Source of the DNA: JAVBOW01 sp031550615
GTDB lineage: Bacteria; Bacteroidota; Bacteroidia; Bacteroidales; Rikenellaceae
DNA: 20,430 nt
Reading direction: 5' to 3'
Assembly (NCBI GenBank): GCA_031550615.1
Contig: JAVBOL010000034.1
Coordinates: 1 to 20,430 of the forward strand
Under the pieces are notes generated by a model, which ran no database searches, was not told where the DNA came from, and saw only the letters and a list, made by a program, of their open reading frames with translations. Made by a program: the position numbers and the translations under genes. The stretch's first letter is position 1; every line of letters starts with the position of its first letter. This document shows, piece by piece, positions 6,923 to 13,553 of the stretch.

Positions 6923-8445
6923 AATCGGGATATATCACATTGTGCATGGTCGTTACGCTGTCGTTGGCCGTGCTGGCGCAGCAGCCAGCGGCGCGTGTCG
7001 CCGGGCTTGAGAAAAATGCGCAGTATATGCAGTTGATCTCGCGCGAACAGGCCTTGCGGCACCGCGAGGATTCGATAGGCGGACTGTTGGACCAGGCGCG
7101 CCGCGACCTGCGGGCCAATCCTGACAAGCGCGCCGCACACGGTGCGGCGATACTGCGCCTTGAGAATGAGATATACGACGTGCGCAGCCAGCTCGGGATG
7201 GTGGCCGGACAGATCAACTCCATCGAGCAGCAGTACGTTATCAACAGCTTCGGCACCACGCCCGCCGACAGCGCCGCGGCGAAGCTAAGTATGCAGGAAT
7301 TCATCATGCAGAGCCTCCCCGCGCAGGATCTCGCGTTGTGGCGCAGCGCCTCGGCGGACGAGAAATACGTGGTTTCGCTTATCGGCCGCTACATGGGCAA
7401 TTACAGTCAGCTCAGCCGCATGTGTGCGGATTATGCCGCCACGTCATCCGCCGCTAAGGCCGATAGCATAATGGCGCGTTACAACACCGTCAGTAACCTC
7501 AGTTCGGCACTCTCGGACTCGGTCGGCATCGTCTGGGGACGCATCTACGATAACAAGACATACCTGTGCAACCTGTTGATGGACAAGGCGAACAATACCG
7601 AGTACCTCGCCTGGGCGCAGAAGAAAGCCGAACAGTTGCGCAGCAAGGAGACCGTGCTGCGAGGCTCTTTCACCTCGGACCATGTGGGGCTTTACCCGCT
7701 CGAAAAGCGCTACGTGCTCGAATGCGAACTCGCCGTGGCCGAATATATTTCGGACGGCAAGGCCGCCGACTCGCTGCGCAAGGCCATGGAGTCGCTCGAC
7801 ACCATGCCCGAACCGCTGGCCCTGACCTTCACCCCGCGCGTGTTCATTCCCTACGTAAATGCTTACATTAGCCAGAAGGTGGTGTACAATGCGGCCAATC
7901 CGATCCCGAAGATGATAACCTATAAGACCGGGGTGGTCTACCGCATACTTATCGGCAATTTCTCCAAGATGCAGTTGGCGGGCATATTCCGCAATGTGGT
8001 GCCGCTGTGCGTATGGGCTGAGGACGGGCGGTTCCGCTACTACGCAGGGGACTACGAGACCCTGGACGAAGCCGAGCAGGGCATGGCGCTGCTGCGCAAG
8101 GCGATGTTCCGTTCACCCCAGATCGAAGTGTGGCGCGACGGGCGCTATGAGGGCCCGGTGGGGGCGGGGAGCGCAGCCGCCGCGACCGAGGGCCGCTACC
8201 GGGTCGAGATATCCATCGCCGAGCCGCAACTGGACGATTCCGTGCGCGATTTGATAAACACGTTGGGCGAAGGGCGCGAAATATCGCGCGTGGTGACCAA
8301 AACCGGGGACGGGGCGACGCTCTACCTGTTCACCGTCGACGGGATGGATAAGGCCACGGCCACGACCCTGGCCGAGGCCGTACGCGTGAAACAGCCCGCT
8401 TATGTGGTGAAAGTCAATGAAATGCCCGTTGCCACCGAAGAATGA
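6910..8445 (+). CDS. Exported protein with N-terminal coiled coil and two C-terminal SPOR-like domains
   Basis: No named family is recognised over the full length. The 511-residue product begins with a short charged stretch and a hydrophobic segment (about 8-23) ending VLAQQ, consistent with a cleaved signal peptide. Residues 25-110 are rich in charged helix and probably form a coiled coil. The middle is helical and lacks recognisable motifs. The C-terminus looks like two tandem SPOR-type peptidoglycan-binding folds: about 341-412 (VVYRILIGNFS, later DGRFRYYAGDYETLDEAEQG) and about 429-505 (RYRVEISIAEP to AYVVKVNEMP). They are joined by a glycine/alanine linker. The first matches the SPOR pattern well, the second weakly. 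A periplasmic, wall-associated role is inferred. The start could be GTG 6910, GTG 6913 or ATG 6946; the earlier ones give a better signal peptide. It overlaps trkH by 13 bases and the fmt start by four. Confidence 0.82.
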   Translation: MVEIKSGYITLCMVVTLSLAVLAQQPAARVAGLEKNAQYMQLISREQALRHREDSIGGLLDQARRDLRANPDKRAAHGAAILRLENEIYDVRSQLGMVAGQINSIEQQYVINSFGTTPADSAAAKLSMQEFIMQSLPAQDLALWRSASADEKYVVSLIGRYMGNYSQLSRMCADYAATSSAAKADSIMARYNTVSNLSSALSDSVGIVWGRIYDNKTYLCNLLMDKANNTEYLAWAQKKAEQLRSKETVLRGSFTSDHVGLYPLEKRYVLECELAVAEYISDGKAADSLRKAMESLDTMPEPLALTFTPRVFIPYVNAYISQKVVYNAANPIPKMITYKTGVVYRILIGNFSKMQLAGIFRNVVPLCVWAEDGRFRYYAGDYETLDEAEQGMALLRKAMFRSPQIEVWRDGRYEGPVGAGSAAAATEGRYRVEISIAEPQLDDSVRDLINTLGEGREISRVVTKTGDGATLYLFTVDGMDKATATTLAEAVRVKQPAYVVKVNEMPVATEE

Positions 8446-9407
8446 TGAATTGCGATAAAAAGAAGATACGCATCGTGTATATGGGTACGCCGGAGTTCGC
8501 CGTGCCCCCTTTGAAACGCCTGGTCGAGCAGGGGTATAACGTCGTCGCGGTCATCACCGTGCCCGACAAACCCGCAGGACGAGGGTTGCAGGTGCAGCAG
8601 AGCGCCGTCAAGCAATATGCCCTCTCGGTGGGATTGCCTGTGCTGCAACCCGTTAAGATGCGCGACGAAGGGTTCGTGGAGGAGTTTAAGGCATTGCGCG
8701 CAGACCTGGGTATAGTTATAGCCTTCAGGATGTTACCCGAGGTTATATGGAGCAATCCCACGCTCGGGACGTTCAATCTGCACGCCTCGTTGCTGCCGGA
8801 CTACCGCGGTGCGGCGCCTATAAATTGGGCGGTGATAAATGGTGAAACGCAGACCGGGCTGACGACCTTTATGCTCGACGCCGAGATAGACAAAGGCGCG
8901 ATTCTCGGTCGCCGCACGGTGGATATATTCCCTGATGACACGGCGGGCACGCTCCACGACCGGCTGCGCGATCTAGGCCCCGATCTGGTCGAGCAGACCA
9001 TCGCGGGGATTTGCTCGGGCGAAATGCTGCCCGCACCGCAGGACGCCGACGAAAGCGCGCTCAAACCCGCGCCCAAAATATTCAAGGACGACTGCCGCAT
9101 AGATTTTTCCCTGCCCGGCGAGAAGGTGCGCAACCTCATACGCGGCCTCAGCCCTTATCCTGCGGCATGGACCACCATCGTGCCCCCCGGGAGCGAACCG
9201 TTGGCGGTCAAGGTATTCGCGGCCACATTCACCCCTGCATCCGCCGTAGAGCCCGGCGCGCTGCGCACAGACGGCAAAACGACCCTCGAAGCCGCATGCG
9301 CCGACGGGTATATCTCTATAACGGAGTTACAGGCCGCCGGAAAGAAACGGATGCCCGTCGCAGATTTTCTCCGGGGATTCAAGGCCGACGGCTGCAAATT
9401 CGAATAG
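8442..9407 (+). CDS. fmt: Methionyl-tRNA formyltransferase
   Basis: Formylates the initiator Met-tRNA using 10-formyltetrahydrofolate, in the cytoplasm. The 321-residue length is typical. The N-terminal catalytic domain starts with IVYMGTPEFA and PDKPAGRG and carries the catalytic residues N112 and H114 (FNLHASLLPDYRGAAPINWA) and D150 (AEIDKGAI). The C-terminal OB-like tRNA-binding domain spans about 210-321. Two ATG codons are adjacent (8442, 8445); the first overlaps the TGA of the upstream gene by four bases, which supports coupled translation. It is the last gene of the plus-strand run that starts with the HAMP receptor, and it ends just before a strong hairpin terminator. Placement beside envelope genes is probably incidental. 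Confidence 0.97.
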   Translation: MMNCDKKKIRIVYMGTPEFAVPPLKRLVEQGYNVVAVITVPDKPAGRGLQVQQSAVKQYALSVGLPVLQPVKMRDEGFVEEFKALRADLGIVIAFRMLPEVIWSNPTLGTFNLHASLLPDYRGAAPINWAVINGETQTGLTTFMLDAEIDKGAILGRRTVDIFPDDTAGTLHDRLRDLGPDLVEQTIAGICSGEMLPAPQDADESALKPAPKIFKDDCRIDFSLPGEKVRNLIRGLSPYPAAWTTIVPPGSEPLAVKVFAATFTPASAVEPGALRTDGKTTLEAACADGYISITELQAAGKKRMPVADFLRGFKADGCKFE

Positions 9408-9408
9408 T

Positions 9409-9437
9409 AAAGGGGTGTCCGACCGGACACCCCTTTT
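9409..9437. terminator. Bidirectional intrinsic terminator between fmt and the oxidoreductase operon
   Basis: A 12-base stem (aaaggggtgtcc, 9409-9420) pairs with its complement across the loop GACC; the 3' arm runs into TTTT. The reverse strand also gives a GC-rich stem followed by T residues. It starts two bases after the fmt stop and lies 23 bases beyond the end of the convergent oxidoreductase operon, so it can stop both transcripts. Confidence 0.88.
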
Positions 9438-9459
9438 GAAAAACCACTTGCGGATTTAA

Positions 9460-10002
9460 TTACTTGCGTTGAATTAAGTCCATGCCCTGCTCGATAGCCT
9501 TCTGGTTGGCGGGGATGGTGGAGTGGAGGCGTGTGGGAAGCGAATTTTCAAGCCCTTTTCGTACGCTCTCCATGCTTACCACGGGGCGCACCTTGAGGTA
9601 GCCGCCCAGTATCATGGTATTGAACATGCGCGCGTTGCCCTGGCGTGCCGATTCGGCGGCAGCATCGATGGTGTAGATGTCGATGTCGGTTCGCGAAGGG
9701 TGGCGCGTGATGCCGTTGGTGTCGTAGATCAGCACGCCGCCTTTCTTGACTTTCGACTCGAACTTATCCATGCTCTGCTGGTTAAGGATAATGGCCGTGT
9801 CGTATTCGTGCACTATGGGCGAGGAAACGCTGTGGTCGCTGATGATGACCGTCACGTTTGCCGTACCGCCGCGCATCTCGGGGCCGTAGGCGGGCATCCA
9901 CGTCACGTTGTAGTCCTGCATCACGCCCGAGTAGGCGAGTATTTTACCCATCGACAGCACACCCTGGCCGCCGAAACCTGCAATTATCAATTCTTCGGTC
10001 AT
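9460..10002 (-). CDS. 2-oxoacid:ferredoxin oxidoreductase, gamma subunit
   Basis: The 180-residue product is the gamma (domain III-type) subunit of a four-subunit 2-oxoacid:ferredoxin oxidoreductase, which decarboxylates a 2-oxoacid to an acyl-CoA and reduces ferredoxin in anaerobes. It opens with MTEELIIAGFGGQGVLSMGK, whose GFGGQG (9-14) is the family hallmark; the region MPAYGPEMRGGTANVTV is also typical. The start at 10002 is preferred over an in-frame ATG at 10026. It gives the family's usual N-terminus and a four-base gap after the beta-subunit stop, whereas 10026 would overlap the beta gene by 20 bases. It is the last gene of the operon. Confidence 0.94.
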   Translation of the reverse strand: MTEELIIAGFGGQGVLSMGKILAYSGVMQDYNVTWMPAYGPEMRGGTANVTVIISDHSVSSPIVHEYDTAIILNQQSMDKFESKVKKGGVLIYDTNGITRHPSRTDIDIYTIDAAAESARQGNARMFNTMILGGYLKVRPVVSMESVRKGLENSLPTRLHSTIPANQKAIEQGMDLIQRK

Positions 10003-10006
10003 AGCT

Positions 10007-10747
10007 CTAAATATCTTTGATGTCACCTAAGGGATAGACCGGGAACATATTCTCTTCCATCCACTTGTTGGCCGCCACGGGCGAGAGTTTCCATCCGCTG
10101 TTGCAGCTGGCCACGATCTCTATCAGCGACACGCCTTTGCCGTCGAGGCTCTTTTCGAAGCCTTTGCGGATGGCTTTTTTGGCCTTGCGCACCCCGGCGG
10201 GGGTGTTCACGCTCTGGCGGGTTATGTAGCTCACCCCGGGCAGGTGTGCGAGCATGTCGGCCACCGCGTAGGGATAGCCGTGCAGTTTGGGGTCGCGTCC
10301 GTCGGGTGAAGTGGCGGTTTTCATGCCTACGAGGGTGGTGGGGGCCATTTGTCCGCCCGTCATGCCGTAGATGGCGTTGTTGACGTAGATAATGGTGATA
10401 TTTTCCGCGCGGTTACAGGCGTGGATAGTTTCGGCGGTGCCGATGGCCGCCAGATCGCCGTCACCCTGGTAGGTGAACACCATGTGGTCGGGCATAAGGC
10501 GTTTGATGCCTGTGGCCACCGCCGCGGCGCGTCCGTGGGCGGCCTGGGCCCAGTCGATGTCGATGTAGTTGTATGCGAACACCGAGCAGCCGACGGGCGA
10601 AACGCCTATCGTGCGCTCGGTAATGCCCATTTCGTCGATCACCTCGGCAACCAGCTTGTGGATGGTGCCGTGGCTGCAACCGGGGCAGTAGTGCATCACG
10701 TTGTCCTTGATCAGCGTGGGCTTTTTATATACCAGTTCTGCTGCCAT
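10007..10747 (-). CDS. 2-oxoacid:ferredoxin oxidoreductase, beta (thiamine diphosphate-binding) subunit
   Basis: The 246-residue catalytic subunit binds thiamine diphosphate and a [4Fe-4S] cluster. The cofactor motif is visible as GDGD at 94-97, then NN at 122-123 and YGMTGGQ at 126-132. Candidate cluster ligands are C21 and C24 in CPGCSHG, C54 in PVGCS and C215 in ASCNSG; their spacing matches that known for pyruvate:ferredoxin oxidoreductases. Length fits the KorB/VorA class of 240-290 residues. The gene begins three bases after the alpha-subunit stop and ends four bases before gamma. Substrate (2-oxoglutarate, branched-chain 2-oxoacid or pyruvate) cannot be read from these motifs. Confidence 0.95.
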   Translation of the reverse strand: MAAELVYKKPTLIKDNVMHYCPGCSHGTIHKLVAEVIDEMGITERTIGVSPVGCSVFAYNYIDIDWAQAAHGRAAAVATGIKRLMPDHMVFTYQGDGDLAAIGTAETIHACNRAENITIIYVNNAIYGMTGGQMAPTTLVGMKTATSPDGRDPKLHGYPYAVADMLAHLPGVSYITRQSVNTPAGVRKAKKAIRKGFEKSLDGKGVSLIEIVASCNSGWKLSPVAANKWMEENMFPVYPLGDIKDI

Positions 10748-10750
10748 GGC

Positions 10751-11842
10751 TTATTTCGTTTTTTCGATTATACGTTCTTTGAGGGCTGCGTAGACCTCCG
10801 AGGGCGAGTGCACCACTCCGCCGTAGCGACCGAAGTGCTCCGCTATGGGTTTGCAACCCACCGCGAGGCGCACGTCGTCGATCATCTGCCCGGCGCTCAT
10901 CTCCACCGCAAGGAAACCCTTAACGCCGCGGTCGGCCAAGGCGCGCAACTGTTTGGTGGGGAATGGGAACAGCGTTATGGGGCGCAGCAGACCGACTTTA
11001 TGTCCTTCCGCACGCGCCATTTCCACGACCTTCGAGCAGATACGCGCCGAAGAGCCGTAGGCCACCATTACGTAGTCTGCGTCGTCGCACCCGATAGCCT
11101 GGTAACGAACCTCATTCTCTTCCAGGGCGCGGTATTTGGCTTGCAGACGGTCGTTGACCTTTTCCTGCTCATAAGGGTCGAGTTCGAGCGAGGTGACCAC
11201 GTTGCCGTGACCCTGCCAGCGACCGGTGATCGCCCAGTCGTCGTAGTTCTTACGGATATATTCTATGTCTTTGCGTTCGCGCTGGGGAGTGAGTTCCACC
11301 TTTTCCATCATCTGGCCGATAACCCCGTCCGAGAGGATCATCACCGGATTGCGGTATTTGAAAGCCAGGTCGAAGCCGTCGAAAACGAAATCGTACATCT
11401 CCTGCACTGAGGCTGGAGCAAGCACGATCAGTTTGTAGTCGCCGTGCCCGCCGCCCTTGACCGCCTGGTAGTAGTCGGCCTGTGAGGGCTGTATCGTGCC
11501 GAGTCCCGGGCCTCCGCGCGATACGTTGACCACCACGCACGGCAACTCTGCGCCGGCGATATAACTCAGTCCCTCGCACATCAGGCTGATGCCGGGGCTG
11601 GACGAGGAGGTCAGCACGCGTTTGCCCACGGCGGCGCCGCCGTAGATCATATTTATCGAAGCGGTTTCACTCTCGGCCTGTAACACGACCATTCCGGTGG
11701 TTTCCCAGGGGCGCAGCTCCATGAGTGTTTCGAGGATCTCCGATTGCGGGGTGATGGGGTAGCCGAAATAGCCGTCGGCACCGCAGCGTATTGCGGCGTA
11801 GGCGACCACTTCGTTTCCCTTGAGGAGTTTGATCTCTTTCAT
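10751..11842 (-). CDS. vorB: 2-oxoacid:ferredoxin oxidoreductase, alpha subunit (VorB/KorA type)
   Basis: The 363-residue alpha subunit supplies the pyrimidine-binding and transketolase C-terminal domains of the enzyme. Visible family hallmarks are the GYPITPQSE motif (27-35), the QAESETASI segment that follows (55-63) and GGPGLGTIQPSQADYYQA later on. The chosen start is MKEIKLLKGNEV at 11842. An in-frame upstream codon would extend the protein into the ferredoxin gene with sequence unlike the family. The ATG shares one base with the ferredoxin TAA (TAATG), suggesting coupled translation. Similar proteins in Bacteroidetes are usually labelled VorB (3-methyl-2-oxobutanoate oxidoreductase), hence the symbol. 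That name does not prove the substrate; a 2-oxoglutarate-specific Kor is equally plausible. Confidence 0.94.
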   Translation of the reverse strand: MKEIKLLKGNEVVAYAAIRCGADGYFGYPITPQSEILETLMELRPWETTGMVVLQAESETASINMIYGGAAVGKRVLTSSSSPGISLMCEGLSYIAGAELPCVVVNVSRGGPGLGTIQPSQADYYQAVKGGGHGDYKLIVLAPASVQEMYDFVFDGFDLAFKYRNPVMILSDGVIGQMMEKVELTPQRERKDIEYIRKNYDDWAITGRWQGHGNVVTSLELDPYEQEKVNDRLQAKYRALEENEVRYQAIGCDDADYVMVAYGSSARICSKVVEMARAEGHKVGLLRPITLFPFPTKQLRALADRGVKGFLAVEMSAGQMIDDVRLAVGCKPIAEHFGRYGGVVHSPSEVYAALKERIIEKTK

Positions 11843-12069
11843 TACTGAAGTTTTTCGCGGTAAACGGTAATGCAACTGTCGGGACATACGATGGCACAGC
11901 TCGCGCAACCGGTACAGGCGTCGGGATTGTCCATCCGGCAGAAGTTATAGCCTTTGGAGTTGACAGTGGACGAAAGGGCGATCACCCCGAACGGGCATGC
12001 CGCCACGCACACGGAGCAACCCTTGCAATGCTGCTCGTCTACGATTATATTTCCTTTGATCTTAGCCAT
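11842..12069 (-). CDS. Two-cluster ferredoxin-type (delta) subunit of 2-oxoacid oxidoreductase
   Basis: A 75-residue bacterial-type ferredoxin with two complete [4Fe-4S] motifs, CKGCSVCVAACP and CTGCASCAIVCP, each CxxCxxCxxxCP. It carries electrons from the catalytic beta subunit to free ferredoxin. The start MAKIKGNIIVDEQ at 12069 lies about 35 bases downstream of a well-formed promoter, and the gene is first in the operon ferredoxin-alpha-beta-gamma. Order and spacing (TAATG junction with alpha) mark it as a subunit of the complex and not as a free ferredoxin. Confidence 0.95.
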   Translation of the reverse strand: MAKIKGNIIVDEQHCKGCSVCVAACPFGVIALSSTVNSKGYNFCRMDNPDACTGCASCAIVCPDSCITVYREKLQ

Positions 12070-12110
12070 AAAATGGTTTCAATTCATAAATGCATTACGG
12101 TTAATCACAA

Positions 12111-12141
12111 CAAATATAAAACTAAAAAGTTGTACTTCCAA
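12111..12141 (-). promoter_or_regulatory. Bacteroidetes-type promoter of the 2-oxoacid oxidoreductase operon
   Basis: On the minus strand the -7 element is TATATTTG (12118-12111), an exact TAnnTTTG match. A -33 TTGG (12141-12138) lies upstream with a 19-base spacer. Transcription would begin near 12104, leaving a leader of about 35 bases before the ferredoxin ATG. Confidence 0.72.
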
Positions 12142-12246
12142 CTATTTTTATAACAATATACGATATCCAAGGTTAATAAATATACACCCTGGTCCCGGAA
12201 ACACACTATTGTCTCAATAAATATAATGAATATTTTCGAGTGATTA

Positions 12247-12277
12247 TTTGATAATATTAAAAGTATATTTAATTTTG
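12247..12277 (+). promoter_or_regulatory. Consensus Bacteroidetes promoter of the DUF2089/membrane protein pair
   Basis: A perfect -33 TTTG (12247-12250), a 19-base spacer and a perfect -7 TAATTTTG (12270-12277). The predicted transcript start is near 12284, about 24 bases before the ATG at 12308. An AT-rich inverted repeat, ATTAAA-N6-TTTAAT (12256-12273), overlaps the spacer and the -7 box. A short palindrome TATTG-TCT-CAATA (12207-12219) lies upstream. Both are possible operator sites, but in such AT-rich DNA either could be chance. Confidence 0.75.
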
Positions 12278-12307
12278 TTTGTATGTTTATGGGAAAAACT
12301 CCAAATC

Positions 12308-12583
12308 ATGCTTCCATGTAAATGTCCGAGTTGCCGGTCGCAACTAAAAGTGCGTTCGCTTAACTGTGAGAAATGCGGCACGGAGGTCAGCGGTTCTTAT
12401 GAATTGCCGTTGCTCTCACGCCTCGATGAGGATGACAGGCGCTTTATTCTGGAATTTGTCCGGGCCAGCGGCAGCCTCAAAGAGATGGCCAGGCAAATGG
12501 AGTTGAGTTATCCTACCGTACGCAATATATTGGATGATATAATATTGCGGATCGACCAGGCTGAAAAAAACGATAAACCCTAA
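12308..12583 (+). CDS. DUF2089-type zinc-ribbon/helix-turn-helix protein
   Basis: A 91-residue, probably cytoplasmic protein. The N-terminus carries a zinc ribbon, with C6 and C9 (CPSC) and C20 and C23 (CEKC). The rest resembles the DUF2089 C-terminal region: LPLLSRLDEDDRRFILEFV followed by a helix-turn-helix-like stretch (GSLKEMARQMELSYPTVRNI). This looks like the DNA-recognition part of sigma- or resolvase-type HTH domains. A regulatory role is inferred; the family has no firmly established function that I know of. In-frame codons upstream (to 12248) are rejected because the consensus promoter occupies them. The downstream gene for a membrane protein starts 12 bases after the stop, so the two are probably cotranscribed and may act together. 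Confidence 0.8.
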   Translation: MLPCKCPSCRSQLKVRSLNCEKCGTEVSGSYELPLLSRLDEDDRRFILEFVRASGSLKEMARQMELSYPTVRNILDDIILRIDQAEKNDKP

Positions 12584-12595
12584 AATAGTATAAAT

Positions 12596-13483
12596 ATGAA
12601 GGCTAAACTGTTTTTCAACCCTTTCAGGTATGTCGCCGGCTGGACGGCCCTGGGCATAGGATTGGTAATAATGGCTATAACGGCATTGGCAGGATGGGCC
12701 AACGGCGTGATGTTCGATGGCGCACTTGACATCCACACGGCCAGACACACATTATCCATGGCTTTCCAGATGCAAGGGGTCGCATTTCTCTCCCTGATGT
12801 TATGTATGTGGGCGGCAGGGGCCATATTTTCCAAAACCCAATACAGGGTCGTCGATGTGGTAGGCACGGTGGCCTTTGCGCGCGCACCGATGATGATCCT
12901 GGCCCTGTTGGCCTTCCTGCCGATAATGCCGGAGAGGATGGATAGCTTCGGTATGGTCTGCTTTACGGTGCTTGCTGTTCTGGCGGTAGCATGGATGGTC
13001 GCGCTGCTGTATAACGGTTATACAGTATGTTTTAACATGCGCGGCTTGCGTAGTGCGCTATCGTTTATCGGCGGGATACTATCTGCCGAAGTGGTTTCGA
13101 AACTGGCGATCGCATTTCTTTTGTTCGGACCCGTGCAGAGTAAGGCGGCTGACCCTGCGTCCACGGTGATACCTGCCGGGCAGACTATAAATCAAACGAC
13201 CGAGATCGTGGTTAAGGCATTGGAAAATGGCGACTATAACACCGTATTTGCATATTTCGATAACACCATGCGAAAGGCTGTGTCGGTGGCAAAGCTGAAA
13301 ATGGTCTGGGAAACGACGAGTGCGCAACTCGGCGGGTTCGTGAAAGCCGACACGAGTGTGAGTGCCCAAAACTATAAAGAATATCAGGTGTTAATAATTC
13401 CCTGCACCTTTAAAAGCGGGGTGATGAGTCTGCAACTCACTTTCAATGGTGAAGGTTATATAAGCGGGCTGTTTTTGAAGTAA
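12596..13483 (+). CDS. Five-helix Yip1-like membrane protein with C-terminal DUF3887-like domain
   Basis: A 295-residue protein with about five predicted membrane helices (about 17-39, 57-78, 92-111, 119-141, 153-178), reminiscent of Yip1-family proteins. A soluble tail follows (about 195-295). Positive charges at the N-terminus, around residues 80-84 and at 149-152 place those loops inside, so the tail should face the periplasm. The tail aligns with the end of the exported C69 peptidase encoded next door: the last 33 residues share 13 identities, including Y-x2-L-x2-PCTF, MS and LTF. This fits the DUF3887 fold, a small NTF2-like domain. The gene follows the DUF2089 gene by 12 bases. A membrane sensor or tether for that regulator is a reasonable inference, but nothing in the sequence proves it. 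Confidence 0.75.
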   Translation: MKAKLFFNPFRYVAGWTALGIGLVIMAITALAGWANGVMFDGALDIHTARHTLSMAFQMQGVAFLSLMLCMWAAGAIFSKTQYRVVDVVGTVAFARAPMMILALLAFLPIMPERMDSFGMVCFTVLAVLAVAWMVALLYNGYTVCFNMRGLRSALSFIGGILSAEVVSKLAIAFLLFGPVQSKAADPASTVIPAGQTINQTTEIVVKALENGDYNTVFAYFDNTMRKAVSVAKLKMVWETTSAQLGGFVKADTSVSAQNYKEYQVLIIPCTFKSGVMSLQLTFNGEGYISGLFLK

Positions 13484-13500
13484 CTAAGCTGCCATAGCTC

Positions 13501-13536
13501 AAAACGGCGGACACATATCAGGTGTCCGCCGTTTTT
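13501..13536. terminator. Bidirectional intrinsic terminator between the membrane protein and the C69 peptidase
   Basis: A 14-base perfect stem (aaaacggcggacac, 13501-13514) pairs with 13522-13535 across a seven-base loop and ends in a T run (TTTTT, 13532-13536). On the other strand the complementary arm also ends in TTTT. It sits between two convergent genes, 17 bases after one stop and 17 bases beyond the other. Confidence 0.9.
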
Positions 13537-13553
13537 ATATCACCGATATCGCT

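Noticed and set aside
10349..11410. A 353-codon plus-strand open frame across the oxidoreductase alpha and beta genes
   Set aside because: It spans the boundary of two real minus-strand genes and has no recognisable domain; a compositional shadow.
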